From contig NZ_WOYF01000017.1 in the NCBI RefSeq assembly GCF_009800925.1, positions 1 through 64,000 on the forward strand: a DNA stretch of 64,000 nt, written 5' to 3'. This DNA is from Budvicia diplopodorum. GTDB lineage: Bacteria > Pseudomonadota > Gammaproteobacteria > Enterobacterales > Enterobacteriaceae. A program made the position numbers and the translations under genes. Shown here piece after piece: positions 1 through 9,866 of this stretch. The notes beneath the pieces are model-generated. The model had not been told where the DNA came from and did no database searches. It worked only from the letters and a program-made list of their open reading frames with translations. Every line of letters starts with the position of its first letter. Position 1 is the stretch's first letter.

Positions 1-36
1 GGGAAAAATGGTGAAGCTGCCGGTACGAAGAGAAAG

Positions 37-66
37 GGCCTTTCCTAGAGTGGTGAAGGAAAGGCC
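37..66. repeat. Short inverted repeat at window edge
   Basis: A 10-bp perfect inverted repeat (GGCCTTTCCT at 37-46, complement at 57-66) with a 10-nt loop. No T-tract follows on either strand, so its role (mRNA 3' hairpin of an off-window gene, or chance) is unknown. No gene is visible in 1-172. Confidence 0.4.
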
Positions 67-91
67 GCATAAATATGGCAAAGCTAGGAAC

Positions 92-123
92 AAAAAAGCC
101 AGTCAGTTGCTTAACTGACTGGC
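92..123 (-). terminator. Intrinsic terminator of the DUF3829 lipoprotein gene
   Basis: Perfect 11-bp stem (98-108 with 113-123, 4-nt loop). On the minus strand it is followed by six T (the A-run at 92-97). It lies 50 bp past the stop codon of the minus-strand gene ending at 173. Confidence 0.85.
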
Positions 124-172
124 ATTAGCGCCTTGCGGGCACCTGTTTTGGTTAGATGATATAGCTAGCGTT

Positions 173-1300
173 TTAGTCTTGAACGATGCTGTTATAGCAT
201 TCAATAACGCTAAACTGCTTGTTCTGAAGGTCATTTAAAAGATCTTCATCTTTGTTTTTACCCATATCACGGATAGTCACTTTTGTTGCGATACTGTAGG
301 CGTTTAATGCTTCAATGTAGTCATTTAATTTGCCTTCAGCTAAGCCTTCTTTTGCTAAAGTTGCCGGTTTTTCTTTGGCTTTTTTCAGTGCAACCACGGC
401 ATCTTCAATTAGCTTAGATTTGGCTTCATAGGCGGCTTTATCTGATTTTTTTAAGCTACTATTTTTATTGTAGTCGTCCACCAAACCATCAAAAATATCG
501 GAAACCCGATCCACGCTCTCATAAACGACCAACATTGAATCAAAACCTTTGGCTTTTAACGTAGCCATTTCTTTTACATGGAGTTGTTGATAAAGATTGT
601 TGTGGGCCAGCTTGGCATTTTCACTGGCTACTACATATTTTTCATAGGCTTCAGCGATGACTTTGTGAAGCTGCGGTGACTTTTTAAAGTCATCGAGTTT
701 AAATTCTTCACTGGTCTTGTAGTAATCGATTAGCTGGTCAAAGGCATTGCTCATGCCGATAACGCTTTCAACGTATTCTGTGCCGGCTTTATCAATGTCA
801 GGCATTGCCGGTTTCATGTTTTTAATCGCGTTGGTGATTGACCGGTATTTCTCAATTTCGTCACTGCTAACTTTTCCTAACGGGCCGAAAGCCGTCATCG
901 TAAAGAAAGTATCTAGCGTATTTTCTTTCGCTCTGATTTTTTTAAGCGTGAACTTCCCATTATTGTCCGAAATTTCAATGTACTTCTTAACTCGATTAGG
1001 AACTTGGGTTATTTGTGTTAACAGTGTCATGCCACCAAATTTTTTCCCATCAGCGCCTTTCATATCAATTGTTGATTCATTATTGAATACGTCCAGCCAT
1101 AAGTTACCTTTTGCCGCCTCTTGTGCGGTTAAATTTTCTTCGGCGGTTGGAGATGCATTGGAAGTGTTAACAGACTCAACAACTTTTGGTGGCTCTGAGG
1201 CTGATTTAGATGAGTCTTTGTCTTTATCGTCACAGCCGACAAGCAGTCCTACAACCAATGTGGCTAGTAGTAATTTTCTTGTAGTGGTTAATTTGCCCAT
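173..1300 (-). CDS. DUF3829-family (YiiG-like) lipoprotein
   Basis: Predicted envelope lipoprotein of about 375 residues. The N-terminus (MGKLTTTRK, hydrophobic LLLATLVVGLL, then VGC) is a typical lipobox signal with the modified Cys near residue 22. The mature part opens with an acidic, Ser-rich linker (DDKDKDSSKS), then an alpha-helical domain resembling E. coli YiiG (DUF3829), whose biochemical role is unknown. I chose ATG 1300 over the upstream in-frame codon at 1333 because it gives a clean signal peptide and has AAAGGA about 8 nt upstream. The gene stands alone, downstream of and co-directional with gppA, with its own terminator. The family assignment rests on overall similarity to YiiG and is moderate; the lipoprotein call is firmer. 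Confidence 0.7.
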   Translation of the reverse strand: MGKLTTTRKLLLATLVVGLLVGCDDKDKDSSKSASEPPKVVESVNTSNASPTAEENLTAQEAAKGNLWLDVFNNESTIDMKGADGKKFGGMTLLTQITQVPNRVKKYIEISDNNGKFTLKKIRAKENTLDTFFTMTAFGPLGKVSSDEIEKYRSITNAIKNMKPAMPDIDKAGTEYVESVIGMSNAFDQLIDYYKTSEEFKLDDFKKSPQLHKVIAEAYEKYVVASENAKLAHNNLYQQLHVKEMATLKAKGFDSMLVVYESVDRVSDIFDGLVDDYNKNSSLKKSDKAAYEAKSKLIEDAVVALKKAKEKPATLAKEGLAEGKLNDYIEALNAYSIATKVTIRDMGKNKDEDLLNDLQNKQFSVIECYNSIVQD

Positions 1301-1399
1301 GTTTGGAATCCTTTCATAAATCCATATTAACAATAAAAAATAGTAAAGTTTTCTCTTTGATATTCAATGGCTATCTTTTTGTTTTTCAAAGAAAAAACA

Positions 1400-2899
1400 C
1401 TAATTGGTTGAGATTGAGAGCGATAAGTGGCTATAGCTCTGCCAGCGGCTTTCTTGCAATAGCGACTCAGCCTGTAAAGGATACTTTGAAACCCACCCTT
1501 TGGCTATATTGAGGCGTAGCTGCTCACCCTCATTTTCTAATACAATCTCTGGTATTAAGTCAGCGTGACGGGAACGGCACAGCAAAATGGCGATACGCAG
1601 TAAGCGGACTAAGCGTTGTGCTTGTTGAGGTGAAAGCGCGTTTTGTTCTGCCAGAACTTGCAGATTGAACGCGTTGGTTTGATTAAGTAATAACGCTGCG
1701 ATTAACTTTTTTTGTGCCGGGGTAAAGCCTGGCATATCCATGTTGGTAATTAGATAGGAGGCATGTTGAGCTGAGTTTTTAAACTCAACGCTTAGTCCAA
1801 TTTCGTGAATCTGGCATGCCCAAGATAGCAGCTCAGACACAGCGTCATTGAGCTCCCAACTCGGCTTTAACTGCTGGTATAAACGATCTGCCACTTGGCT
1901 GACAAGCATAGCCTGTGCGGTATCGATCGTATACCGACGCTGAATTGCCTGAATCGTTCTCTGCCGAATATTATTTTCTACAGGAAGATTCAGCATGTCA
2001 TAGACTAATCCTTCTCTTAGCGCTCCGCCGGCTAACGTCATGCTAGTGATATGTAAACTTTCAAAAATGGCAATTAGGATAGAAAGCCCGCTGGGGAAAA
2101 CCAAGGCTCTTTCTAACGTTAGACCTTCTATTTCTAACTCTTCTAGCTTTCCGCACTGAATAGCACGTTCTTTTAATTGTTGTAATTTCTCAAGGGTAAT
2201 TTGTTCATTCATCCCCTGAGCTATCATAATTTCCTGCAATGCCTGAACGGTCCCCGATGCTCCGACGCAAACTTGCCAGCCTTGGTGCATCAGGTGTTCG
2301 GCAATGTGCTTAAGATTATTTTTGGCAGCGGTTTCTGCACGATGAAAATTATCGGCGTTGAGGATTCGATTATGAAAATATTTTTCAAGCCAGGTTACGC
2401 ATCCCATTGGTAAGCTGAATAACAAGGAGGCTAATGAATCATTTCCTGCTATTAATTCTGTACTACCACCGCCAATATCAATGACTAAGCGTGATTTTTC
2501 GCCACCGGTAGTATGGGCTACTCCTTGATAAATTAGCCCTGCTTCTTCTTCTCCGCTGATGATCTTTACCGGGATACCCAGAATTTCTTCAGCGACAGAG
2601 ATAAAGTGCGTTGCATTGGTAGCCGCACGCAACGTTGCTGTTGCAACAACGCGTACCCGTTCGGGTGCAATATCATACAATCGTTCGGAAAACAGTCGTA
2701 AACATTGCCAACCCCGCTGCATCGCCTCTTCGGATAAGTGACTGTGCCGATCGAGCCCGGCGGCTAGCCGGACTTTGCGTTTTATCCGGTCAATAGTCTG
2801 AACATGACCGGATGTCTCTCTGACAACCAACATATGAAAGCTATTCGAACCAAGGTCGATAACGGCATAAGTAGACGAAGCTCTTATTCCTTTTTTCAT
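1400..2899 (-). CDS. gppA: Guanosine-5'-triphosphate,3'-diphosphate pyrophosphatase
   Basis: Converts pppGpp to ppGpp in the stringent-response alarmone cycle; cytoplasmic. 499 residues, close to E. coli GppA and colinear with it. It belongs to the Ppx/GppA branch of the ASKHA fold: phosphate-1 motif [10 protein letters not shown] at about 14-23, catalytic-loop segment ISGEEEA at about 114-120, phosphate-2 motif [12 protein letters not shown] at about 139-150, and an HD-like helical C-terminal part ([10 protein letters not shown]). ATG 2899 is preferred because TGAGGAAT lies directly before it; the in-frame TTG at 2908 falls inside that ribosome binding site. It starts 27 bp after the rhlB stop, so rhlB-gppA is probably one transcript, as in E. 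coli. Confidence 0.95.
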   Translation of the reverse strand: MKKGIRASSTYAVIDLGSNSFHMLVVRETSGHVQTIDRIKRKVRLAAGLDRHSHLSEEAMQRGWQCLRLFSERLYDIAPERVRVVATATLRAATNATHFISVAEEILGIPVKIISGEEEAGLIYQGVAHTTGGEKSRLVIDIGGGSTELIAGNDSLASLLFSLPMGCVTWLEKYFHNRILNADNFHRAETAAKNNLKHIAEHLMHQGWQVCVGASGTVQALQEIMIAQGMNEQITLEKLQQLKERAIQCGKLEELEIEGLTLERALVFPSGLSILIAIFESLHITSMTLAGGALREGLVYDMLNLPVENNIRQRTIQAIQRRYTIDTAQAMLVSQVADRLYQQLKPSWELNDAVSELLSWACQIHEIGLSVEFKNSAQHASYLITNMDMPGFTPAQKKLIAALLLNQTNAFNLQVLAEQNALSPQQAQRLVRLLRIAILLCRSRHADLIPEIVLENEGEQLRLNIAKGWVSKYPLQAESLLQESRWQSYSHLSLSISTN

Positions 2900-2926
2900 A
2901 TTCCTCAATAATCAACCCGTATCATA

Positions 2927-4213
2927 TCAGCTAGGGCGTTTTCTGTTACGCATTGGGCTATTACGACGGGGACCGCTGCTATTGCGGCGAGGGCCTCCGG
3001 CATTGCGTGGACGAGGAAGACGCTTCGGCGCTGGAAACTCGGTTAACAATGCATCTGAATTATAACGACTTACGGGAATTGAGTGCCCCGTATATTGCTC
3101 AATGGCCGGCAGATTAAGTGCATATTGCTCACAGGCCAAGGTAATAGAATGTCCACTCGCACCTGCCCGACCTGTCCGGCCAATTCGATGAACATAGTCT
3201 TCACAATCATCAGGAAGGTCGTAGTTAAAGACGTGAGTAACTTCAGGAATATGTAAACCACGGGCAGCAACGTCAGTTGCAACAAGAATATCTATGTTGC
3301 CTTTGGTAAAGTCATCGAGAATGTGAAGGCGTTTTTTCTGAGGTACGTCACCGGTTAATAAACCAACACGATGTCCGTCCGCGGCCAAATGGCCCCAGAT
3401 ATCCTCACAAGAGTGTTTAGTATTCGCGAAAATGATGCAGCGATCTGGCCATTCTTCTTCAATCAGAGTTTGCAACAGTCGCATTTTATCTTCATTAGAA
3501 GGATAAAAAAGCTCTTCTTGAATTCGATGGCCCGTTCTCTGCAGTGGCTCAACTTCAACATATTGCGGGCTATTCATATGTTCGAAAGCCAGTTCGCGAA
3601 CGCGGAAAGAAAGCGTTGCGGAAAATAGCATGTTTAGCCGCCGCTCAACCGCAGGCATACGGCGGAAAATCCAACGGATATCTTTAATAAAGCCAAGATC
3701 GAACATGCGATCGGCTTCATCTAATACGACAACTTGAATCGCACCTAGGTCGATATGATTTTGTTTAGCGTAATCGATCAGGCGACCGGTGGTTCCGATC
3801 AGGATATCAACGCCTGATTCCAGCACTTTTAGCTGTTTGTCATAGCCATCGCCACCGTAGGCTAATCCGATTTTTAAGCCAGTTTCTTGCGCTAATGCCT
3901 CTGCATCATTATGGATTTGTACCGCTAATTCGCGGGTCGGTGCCATAATTAAAGCGCGTGGCTGATTCACCTGACGCTCAGAACTCGACGGGTGAGTGAG
4001 TAGATAGTTGAAGGTTGATGCCAGAAAAGCTAATGTTTTTCCGGTACCGGTTTGTGCCTGTCCTGCAACGTCACGACCCATGACCGTAAAAGGTAACGCC
4101 AATGCTTGGATTGGCGTACAGTAGTGAAAACCTTTACTTTCAAGGGCTTTTACTACCGAAGGGTGTAGTGCGAAGTCGGCAAACTTCTGTTCTGTTAAGT
4201 GTGTTTTGCTCAT
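2927..4213 (-). CDS. rhlB: ATP-dependent RNA helicase RhlB
   Basis: DEAD-box helicase that works with RNase E and PNPase in the RNA degradosome, unwinding structured mRNA for decay. 428 residues against about 421 in E. coli. Visible motifs: Q motif FHYCTPIQ near 29-36, Walker A AQTGTGKT at 53-60, APTREL near 91-96, DEAD at 165-168, SAT, and [10 protein letters not shown] in the second RecA domain. The C-terminal tail is basic and Arg/Pro/Ser-rich ([12 protein letters not shown]), as usual for RNA binding. It diverges from trxA with about 145 bp between starts, and gppA follows on the same strand. No strong Shine-Dalgarno is visible before ATG 4213. Confidence 0.97.
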   Translation of the reverse strand: MSKTHLTEQKFADFALHPSVVKALESKGFHYCTPIQALALPFTVMGRDVAGQAQTGTGKTLAFLASTFNYLLTHPSSSERQVNQPRALIMAPTRELAVQIHNDAEALAQETGLKIGLAYGGDGYDKQLKVLESGVDILIGTTGRLIDYAKQNHIDLGAIQVVVLDEADRMFDLGFIKDIRWIFRRMPAVERRLNMLFSATLSFRVRELAFEHMNSPQYVEVEPLQRTGHRIQEELFYPSNEDKMRLLQTLIEEEWPDRCIIFANTKHSCEDIWGHLAADGHRVGLLTGDVPQKKRLHILDDFTKGNIDILVATDVAARGLHIPEVTHVFNYDLPDDCEDYVHRIGRTGRAGASGHSITLACEQYALNLPAIEQYTGHSIPVSRYNSDALLTEFPAPKRLPRPRNAGGPRRNSSGPRRNSPMRNRKRPS

Positions 4214-4358
4214 AGTGGTGTAGAATATCAGTTAACCCTGTATTCACGAAAGTATTGCTTTACGAAAGCGTATCCGTTGAAATAAAGTCAATATAAATTC
4301 AACGTTTCTCTGGTTAATATAACACCAATGAAACAGAACTAATCCTGTGGAGTCAAAC

Positions 4359-4685
4359 ATGAGCGAAAAAATTATTCACTTAACTGATAGCAGCTTTGAA
4401 AGTGATGTTTTAAAAGCGCAAGGGCCTGTGCTTGTTGATTTCTGGGCGGAATGGTGTGGTCCATGTAAAATGATTGCCCCAATACTTGATGAAGTGGCGA
4501 CCGAGTATGAAGGTAAATTAACCGTTGCTAAGCTGAATATCGATCAGAATCCGGCGACGGCTCCTCAATATGGAATTCGCGGTATTCCAACTTTATTGCT
4601 ATTTAAAAACGGCGCTGTTGCAGCAACAAAGGTTGGTGCTCTGTCTAAATCCCAGCTCAAAGAGTTCTTAGATACCAGTATCTAA
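4359..4685 (+). CDS. trxA: Thioredoxin 1
   Basis: Small cytoplasmic disulfide reductase that donates electrons to ribonucleotide reductase, PAPS reductase and methionine sulfoxide reductases. 108 residues, nearly identical to E. coli TrxA. The WCGPCK active site puts the redox Cys at 33 and 36, and the cis-Pro is in RGIPTLL. ATG 4359 is chosen; the in-frame GTG at 4347 lies in the ribosome binding region (TGTGGAG) and would add four unconserved residues. It is divergent from rhlB and upstream of rho, the E. coli order. Confidence 0.98.
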   Translation: MSEKIIHLTDSSFESDVLKAQGPVLVDFWAEWCGPCKMIAPILDEVATEYEGKLTVAKLNIDQNPATAPQYGIRGIPTLLLFKNGAVAATKVGALSKSQLKEFLDTSI

Positions 4686-4708
4686 TCGATTTTTACCGGT
4701 TGTTCTAT

Positions 4709-4747
4709 TTCTTGTTTACCCATGTAATGATGTCGGGTAAACAAGAA
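4709..4747 (+). terminator. trxA 3' stem-loop
   Basis: A 13-bp perfect inverted repeat (4709-4721 with 4735-4747, 13-nt loop) begins 24 bp after the trxA stop. No T-tract follows, so it may be a 3' stabilising hairpin or a weak terminator rather than a classical intrinsic one. Confidence 0.45.
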
Positions 4748-5171
4748 GCTTAAACCGTGAAATTGAGCTAATCCCCAAATTTGCCCATTATTTCTAGCTA
4801 AAAAGCACTTTAGATACCGTAATTTGTTTTAAGACCCGTAGACGACGAGAATAAAGCGTGCTACCTTTAATCACGCTTCGTGCGATCTTATCTATATACA
4901 CATACTCGTTTTAAAATCGTAGCTTAAGGCAATTTATGCAGTTCAACTCCGGCTTCAGGCTGTAGATGCTATGATTTTAAAACAGGTTTAGAATGTATAT
5001 CCAAACGTTAACTTTCTGAATTTTCTAATATGCAATCAGATTCAACATGCTACTTAATTTTCTGATTGATATAGAACAGTAATTGGATATTCTAATATTA
5101 CAGGCGTGGCGTGCACTGCCAGCTACTCACAAAGACTTTTCGAGACAGACCCCGAGTTAAAGAACCCACCT
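4748..5171 (+). promoter_or_regulatory. rho upstream/leader region
   Basis: 424 bp without a convincing gene. It is AT-rich and holds a large palindrome (4894-5000) and an 8-bp stem (5033-5040 with 5061-5068). The last 60 bases before rho are C-rich and little structured, as expected of a Rho-loading leader. E. coli rho is autoregulated by Rho-dependent attenuation in its leader; the same is inferred here. No rhoL-like peptide was identified with confidence. Confidence 0.5.
4894..5000. repeat. 107-bp imperfect palindrome in the rho leader
   Basis: The outer ends ATATAC (4894-4899) and GTATAT (4995-5000) are complementary. A 16-bp arm (GTTTTAAAATCGTAGC at 4908-4923) pairs with 4968-4983 at 15 of 16 positions. 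The 44-nt centre is mixed sequence. It could be a miniature inverted-repeat element or a long attenuator hairpin. No second copy was seen in the window. Confidence 0.6.
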
Positions 5172-6431
5172 ATGAATCTTACCGAACTAAAAAATACGCC
5201 GGTCTCTGAGCTAATTACTCTCGGCGAAAATATGGGGCTAGAGAATCTGGCCCGTATGCGCAAGCAAGATATAATTTTCTCTATCCTTAAACAGCATGCA
5301 AAAAGTGGAGAAGATATTTTTGGCGATGGCGTATTAGAAATATTGCAGGATGGATTTGGTTTCCTCCGTTCAGGGGATAGTTCCTACCTCGCTGGTCCTG
5401 ATGATATCTATGTCTCTCCTAGTCAAATTCGTCGTTTTAACCTCCGTACCGGTGATACCATTTCAGGTAAAATTCGTCCACCAAAAGAAGGTGAACGTTA
5501 TTTTGCACTGTTAAAAGTTAACGAAGTTAACTATGACAAACCTGAAAACGCCCGTAATAAAATCCTGTTTGAAAACTTAACGCCATTACATGCTAACTCT
5601 CGGTTACGCATGGAGCGTGGTAATGGTTCAACTGAAGATTTGACTGCTCGCGTTCTAGATTTAGCTTCACCTATCGGTCGTGGTCAACGTGGCCTGATTG
5701 TTGCTCCGCCGAAAGCGGGTAAGACTATGTTGCTGCAAAATATTGCAACCAGCATTGCCTATAATCACCCCGACTGCGTGCTGATGGTCTTGTTGATCGA
5801 TGAGCGGCCAGAAGAAGTTACAGAGATGCAACGCTTAGTTAAAGGTGAAGTGATAGCTTCGACCTTTGATGAGCCAGCCTCTCGCCACGTTCAGGTTGCC
5901 GAGATGGTAATTGAAAAGGCGAAGCGTCTGGTTGAGCATAAGAAAGACGTTATTATTTTACTGGACTCCATTACTCGTTTAGCCCGTGCCTATAACACCG
6001 TGGTTCCTGCATCAGGCAAAGTATTAACCGGTGGTGTGGATGCCAATGCGCTACATCGCCCTAAGCGTTTCTTCGGCGCTGCACGTAATGTTGAAGAGGG
6101 TGGTAGCTTAACAATTATCGCTACTGCTTTAGTTGATACCGGTTCTAAAATGGATGAAGTCATTTACGAAGAATTTAAAGGCACCGGTAATATGGAGCTG
6201 CATTTATCTCGTAAAATAGCAGAAAAACGCGTATTCCCTGCTATTGATTATAACCGTTCCGGTACGCGTAAAGAAGAATTGTTGACTACGTCAGAAGAGC
6301 TGCAAAAGATGTGGATCTTGCGTCGGATTATTCATCCTATGGGTGAAATTGATGCAATGGAATTCCTGATTAATAAGCTAGCCATGACGAAAACTAATGA
6401 TGAATTCTTTGATATGATGAAGCGTTCGTAA
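5172..6431 (+). CDS. rho: Transcription termination factor Rho
   Basis: Hexameric RNA-dependent ATPase/translocase that terminates transcription. 419 residues, nearly identical to E. coli Rho throughout. It has an N-terminal cold-shock-like RNA-binding domain ([20 protein letters not shown] with [11 protein letters not shown]), Walker [11 protein letters not shown] near 178-187, Walker [15 protein letters not shown], the Q-loop/R-loop region, and the C-terminal [10 protein letters not shown]. The start is ATG 5172 (MNLTELKNT); the reading frame is open back to a GTG at 5106, but that stretch does not resemble Rho. It is followed by its own terminator and then the ECA cluster. Confidence 0.99.
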   Translation: MNLTELKNTPVSELITLGENMGLENLARMRKQDIIFSILKQHAKSGEDIFGDGVLEILQDGFGFLRSGDSSYLAGPDDIYVSPSQIRRFNLRTGDTISGKIRPPKEGERYFALLKVNEVNYDKPENARNKILFENLTPLHANSRLRMERGNGSTEDLTARVLDLASPIGRGQRGLIVAPPKAGKTMLLQNIATSIAYNHPDCVLMVLLIDERPEEVTEMQRLVKGEVIASTFDEPASRHVQVAEMVIEKAKRLVEHKKDVIILLDSITRLARAYNTVVPASGKVLTGGVDANALHRPKRFFGAARNVEEGGSLTIIATALVDTGSKMDEVIYEEFKGTGNMELHLSRKIAEKRVFPAIDYNRSGTRKEELLTTSEELQKMWILRRIIHPMGEIDAMEFLINKLAMTKTNDEFFDMMKRS

Positions 6432-6448
6432 TAATAGATTAATTAATA

Positions 6449-6489
6449 ATGAGTGTTAGGGTAACATCCTAATACTCATAAATTTTATT
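6449..6489 (+). terminator. rho terminator
   Basis: A 12-bp stem (6449-6460 with 6468-6479, one G-U pair, 7-nt loop) followed by an A/T-rich AAATTTTATT tail, 17 bp after the rho stop and just before wecA. Confidence 0.7.
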
Positions 6490-6503
6490 GAGAGCCGCGA
6501 ATC

Positions 6504-7601
6504 GTGAATTTACTCAATATGAGTGGCGATCTTGCTATCGTCTTCTTATTTTCTTTAGCTTTTCTGTTTTTCGCCAGAAAGGTCGCTAAAAAAATTGGTT
6601 TAGTTGATAAACCTAATAATCGTAAACACCACCATGGGCTTATTCCATTGGTTGGCGGTATCTCCGTTTATGCTGGGATTTGTTTGTATCTCTTTCTTAA
6701 CTGGAATGAGGTTGAACAACCCGGCATTTATCTTATTTGTTCTGGTTTATTAGTGCTTGTTGGCGCTATTGATGACCGCTTTGATATTAGCGTGAAATTT
6801 AGGGCCACCGTTCAGGCATTAGTCGCTATTGCGATGATGTATTTTGCCGGGCTTTATTTACATAGCTTAGGTAAAATATTAGGTCCATGGGAGTTAGTTC
6901 TTGGGCCTGTTGGTTATCTGGTTACGCTTTTTGCCGTATGGGCTTCGATTAATGCCTTTAACATGGTCGATGGTATCGACGGGTTATTGGGTGGCCTGAG
7001 TAGCGTGACTTTTGGTGCGTTAGGTATTTTGTTACTGATTGATGGCCAAACTTATTTGAGCTATTTGTGTTTTGCTATTATTGCCGCGACGATTCCCTAC
7101 TTATTACTGAATCTGGGTATTTTCGGTAAAGACTATAAAGTCTTTATGGGTGATGCTGGCAGTACGTTGATTGGTTTTACCGTCATTTGGATTTTACTCC
7201 AGAGCACTCAGGGCGTTGGTCATCCAATGAATCCGGTCACGGCTCTCTGGGTTATTGCCATTCCCCTGATTGATATGATTGCTATTATGTATCGGCGGCT
7301 ACGTAAAGGTATGAGCCCTTTCTCTGCCGATAGACAACATATCCATCACCTTATTATGCGTGCCGGATTCACATCTCGTCAGGCTTTCGTTTTAATTACT
7401 CTGGCTGCTGCTATATTGGCTGCTATTGGTGTTATCGGTGAACACATTATCTTCCTTTCTGAATGGATGATGTTGGCACTGTTCTTACTCGCATTTATGG
7501 TATATGGCTTCTGCATTAAACATGCTTGGCGCGTTGCCCGTTTTATCAAACGGACCAAGCGCCGCATGCGGCGGACCGGTAAAAATCAGCGTATTTCTTA
7601 A
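6504..7601 (+). CDS. wecA: UDP-GlcNAc:undecaprenyl-phosphate GlcNAc-1-phosphate transferase
   Basis: Catalyses the first step of enterobacterial common antigen, and of many O-antigens: transfer of GlcNAc-1-P to undecaprenyl phosphate at the inner membrane. 365 residues, polytopic, with about 11 hydrophobic segments. Conserved cytoplasmic motifs are visible: VGGISVY, GAIDDRFDIS (Asp pair), NAFNMVDGIDGLLGG, KVFMGDAGSTLIGF and the HIHHLI histidine motif in DRQHIHHL. The C-terminus is strongly basic (RFIKRTKRRMRRTGKN). The start is GTG 6504, matching the E. coli start MNLL. First gene of the ECA cluster, 72 bp after rho. Confidence 0.97.
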   Translation: MNLLNMSGDLAIVFLFSLAFLFFARKVAKKIGLVDKPNNRKHHHGLIPLVGGISVYAGICLYLFLNWNEVEQPGIYLICSGLLVLVGAIDDRFDISVKFRATVQALVAIAMMYFAGLYLHSLGKILGPWELVLGPVGYLVTLFAVWASINAFNMVDGIDGLLGGLSSVTFGALGILLLIDGQTYLSYLCFAIIAATIPYLLLNLGIFGKDYKVFMGDAGSTLIGFTVIWILLQSTQGVGHPMNPVTALWVIAIPLIDMIAIMYRRLRKGMSPFSADRQHIHHLIMRAGFTSRQAFVLITLAAAILAAIGVIGEHIIFLSEWMMLALFLLAFMVYGFCIKHAWRVARFIKRTKRRMRRTGKNQRIS

Positions 7602-7622
7602 ATAGAGGCTTTTGTCGTAGAC

Positions 7623-8654
7623 ATGAAACCAGAGATCCAGTCAGTTGATAATGAATTAGATATTCGCGGGCTATGTTACTCACTATGGTATGGGAAAATA
7701 TGGATTGTGGGTATTGCGGTACTTTTCGCCGCCGCCACGCTCGTTTATTCCTACTTAGTAAAACAAGAGTGGAGTACAACGGCTATTACCGATAAGCCTA
7801 CGGTGAATATGTTGGGTGGATACTATTCTCAGCAGCAGTTTCTCCGTGGCCTAGTGCGTAATATTAATAATAGTGCTCAGACTGTTGAAATCCCCATTAC
7901 GGAAGATGTGTATAACGAATTTGTTATGCAGCTGTCTTCTTATGATGCGCGCCGTGATTTCTGGCTACAGTCAGACTATTACAAACAGCGTAAAGAGGGA
8001 GATTCTCGGGCTGATGCGGTACTGCTCGACGAGTTAATTAATAATATTACTTATATCCCTCGTGATGATAAAAAGGTGATAAACGACAGCGTGAAGCTTT
8101 CTGCTGAAACGCCAAGCGATGCCAATCAATTGCTTCGTCAGTATGTCGACTTTGCTAGCCAGAGAGCTGTTATGCATCTTAATGAAGAGCTACAGGGGAC
8201 TTGGTCTGCTCGTCAGAAAACCTTAACCAATCAGGTTAAGCGCCAAGAAGATATTGCTAATGCCGTTTATCAGCGTGAAGTAAAACGCGTTGAACAGGCT
8301 CTCAATGTTGCTCAGCAGCAGGGAATAGCACGCTTGCAAACTGATATTCCGGCCGATCAATTACCGAATTCAGAGCTTTTCTTATTAGGTAAACCAATGC
8401 TTCAAGCCAGACTTGAGACATTAAAGGCAGATGGACCTAATTTTAATAGCGACTACGATCGAGATCGTGCGGTGCTGTCTGCATTAACCGATGGCGTAAC
8501 GCCGGACGATAAATTTAAGGCTTACCGATACTTACGTACGCCAGAAGATCCAATTACCCGTGATAAACCTCGTCGCGTATTCCTACTCATTATGTGGGGT
8601 GGCATCGGCGGTTTAATTGGTGCTGGTGTTGCATTAAGTCGCAGACGGAAGTGA
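7623..8654 (+). CDS. wzzE: ECA polysaccharide chain-length modulator WzzE
   Basis: Polysaccharide co-polymerase that sets the repeat number of ECA made by WzyE. 343 residues (E. coli 348). Two membrane segments (about 33-52 and 318-337) flank a long periplasmic coiled region. The Wzz signature RTPEDPITRDKPRR lies just before the second segment, and the GG-rich IMWGGIGGLIGAGVAL helix ends the protein. ATG 7623 lies 21 bp after wecA. Confidence 0.96.
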   Translation: MKPEIQSVDNELDIRGLCYSLWYGKIWIVGIAVLFAAATLVYSYLVKQEWSTTAITDKPTVNMLGGYYSQQQFLRGLVRNINNSAQTVEIPITEDVYNEFVMQLSSYDARRDFWLQSDYYKQRKEGDSRADAVLLDELINNITYIPRDDKKVINDSVKLSAETPSDANQLLRQYVDFASQRAVMHLNEELQGTWSARQKTLTNQVKRQEDIANAVYQREVKRVEQALNVAQQQGIARLQTDIPADQLPNSELFLLGKPMLQARLETLKADGPNFNSDYDRDRAVLSALTDGVTPDDKFKAYRYLRTPEDPITRDKPRRVFLLIMWGGIGGLIGAGVALSRRRK

Positions 8655-8735
8655 ATAAGATATAAGGATAGGCGCCATCAGGCGCCTGAATAGCGGTTAA
8701 TTACCGTAATTTGGCTGATTTAAAGAGATTTCTCT

Positions 8736-9866
8736 GTGAAAGTGTTAACTGTTTTTGGTACGCGGCCTGAAGCGATTAAGATGGCTCCGTTAGTACATGC
8801 ACTAGCTGACGACACCTATTTTGAATCTAGAGTTTGTGTTACGGCTCAGCATCGAGAGATGTTGGATCAGGTACTAAAATTATTTGATATTAAACCTGAT
8901 TATGACTTAGATATTATGCGTCCGGGGCAAGGGCTAACAGAGATTACCTGCCGCATACTGGAAGGGCTTAAGCCTGTATTAGAAGACTTTAAGCCGGACG
9001 TAGTATTGGTTCATGGTGATACAACAACGACTTTAGCAACCAGCTTAGCTGCATTTTATCAATGTATACCCGTTGGGCACGTTGAGGCGGGTTTACGTAC
9101 CGGTGATATTTATTCACCGTGGCCTGAAGAAGGGAATCGTAAGCTTACTGGTCATTTAGCCATGTATCACTTCTCGCCAACAGAAACGTCAAAACAGAAT
9201 CTTCTCACCGAAGCTATACCTACAAGCCGTATTTTTGTTACCGGAAATACGGTTATCGATGCTCTATTTTGGGTTCGTAACCGGATTAAGAACGATAGCT
9301 CACTGCAAAGTGAAATGGAGCAGCGTTATCCTTTTCTGCAACAAAAGAAAAAAGTGATTTTAGTCACGGGTCACCGTCGGGAAAGTTTTGGTGACGGTTT
9401 TGAGCGAATTTGCGGTGCATTAGCCGATATCGCCCGTACCCATCCAGACGTTCAAGTCGTTTATCCTGTCCATCTCAATCCGAATGTCCGTGAACCAGTT
9501 AAGCGTATTCTTAGTGATATCGATAACGTCATTTTGATCGAGCCACAAGACTACTTACCTTTTGTTTATCTGATGGATCACGCTTACCTGATTTTGACTG
9601 ATTCTGGTGGAATTCAGGAAGAGGCCCCTTCTCTGGGTAAACCTGTTTTAGTCATGAGAAAAACCACTGAGCGTCCGGAAGCCGTAGCGGCCGGGACTGT
9701 TCGATTAGTTGGTACGGATATTGCATTGATTTTGGAAGAGGTTAGCCGACTTTTAACGGATGAAAGTGAATATCACTTAATGAGTCGTGCCCACAATCCA
9801 TACGGTGACGGAAAAGCCTGTCAGCGAATTCTCGACGTTTTAAAAAACAGTCAGGTGAAAATATGA
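8736..9866 (+). CDS. wecB: UDP-N-acetylglucosamine 2-epimerase (non-hydrolysing)
   Basis: Makes UDP-ManNAc from UDP-GlcNAc for ECA; cytoplasmic, GT-B fold. 376 residues, the E. coli length. Motifs: [14 protein letters not shown] at the N-terminus, [29 protein letters not shown] and [20 protein letters not shown]. The start is GTG 8736. An 81-bp gap from wzzE contains a short imperfect repeat (GCGCCATCAGGCGCC) that may form a hairpin. The 3' end overlaps wecC by 4 bp. Confidence 0.97.
   Translation: MKVLTVFGTRPEAIKMAPLVHALADDTYFESRVCVTAQHREMLDQVLKLFDIKPDYDLDIMRPGQGLTEITCRILEGLKPVLEDFKPDVVLVHGDTTTTLATSLAAFYQCIPVGHVEAGLRTGDIYSPWPEEGNRKLTGHLAMYHFSPTETSKQNLLTEAIPTSRIFVTGNTVIDALFWVRNRIKNDSSLQSEMEQRYPFLQQKKKVILVTGHRRESFGDGFERICGALADIARTHPDVQVVYPVHLNPNVREPVKRILSDIDNVILIEPQDYLPFVYLMDHAYLILTDSGGIQEEAPSLGKPVLVMRKTTERPEAVAAGTVRLVGTDIALILEEVSRLLTDESEYHLMSRAHNPYGDGKACQRILDVLKNSQVKI

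Noticed and set aside
747..1319. 190-codon plus-strand ORF opposite the DUF3829 lipoprotein
   Set aside because: It is a frame shadow: antisense to a gene with lipobox, ribosome binding site and terminator, and it has no start signal or recognisable domain.
2900..2908. TTG start for gppA
   Set aside because: The TTG is part of the TTGAGGAAT ribosome binding sequence of the ATG at 2899.
4894..5000. ERIC element
   Set aside because: The size is similar (about 127 bp for ERIC) but the arm sequences do not resemble the ERIC consensus.
5106..5171. 22-codon N-terminal extension of Rho from a GTG
   Set aside because: Rho begins MNLTELKNT in enterobacteria; the extension is C-rich leader RNA, not conserved protein.
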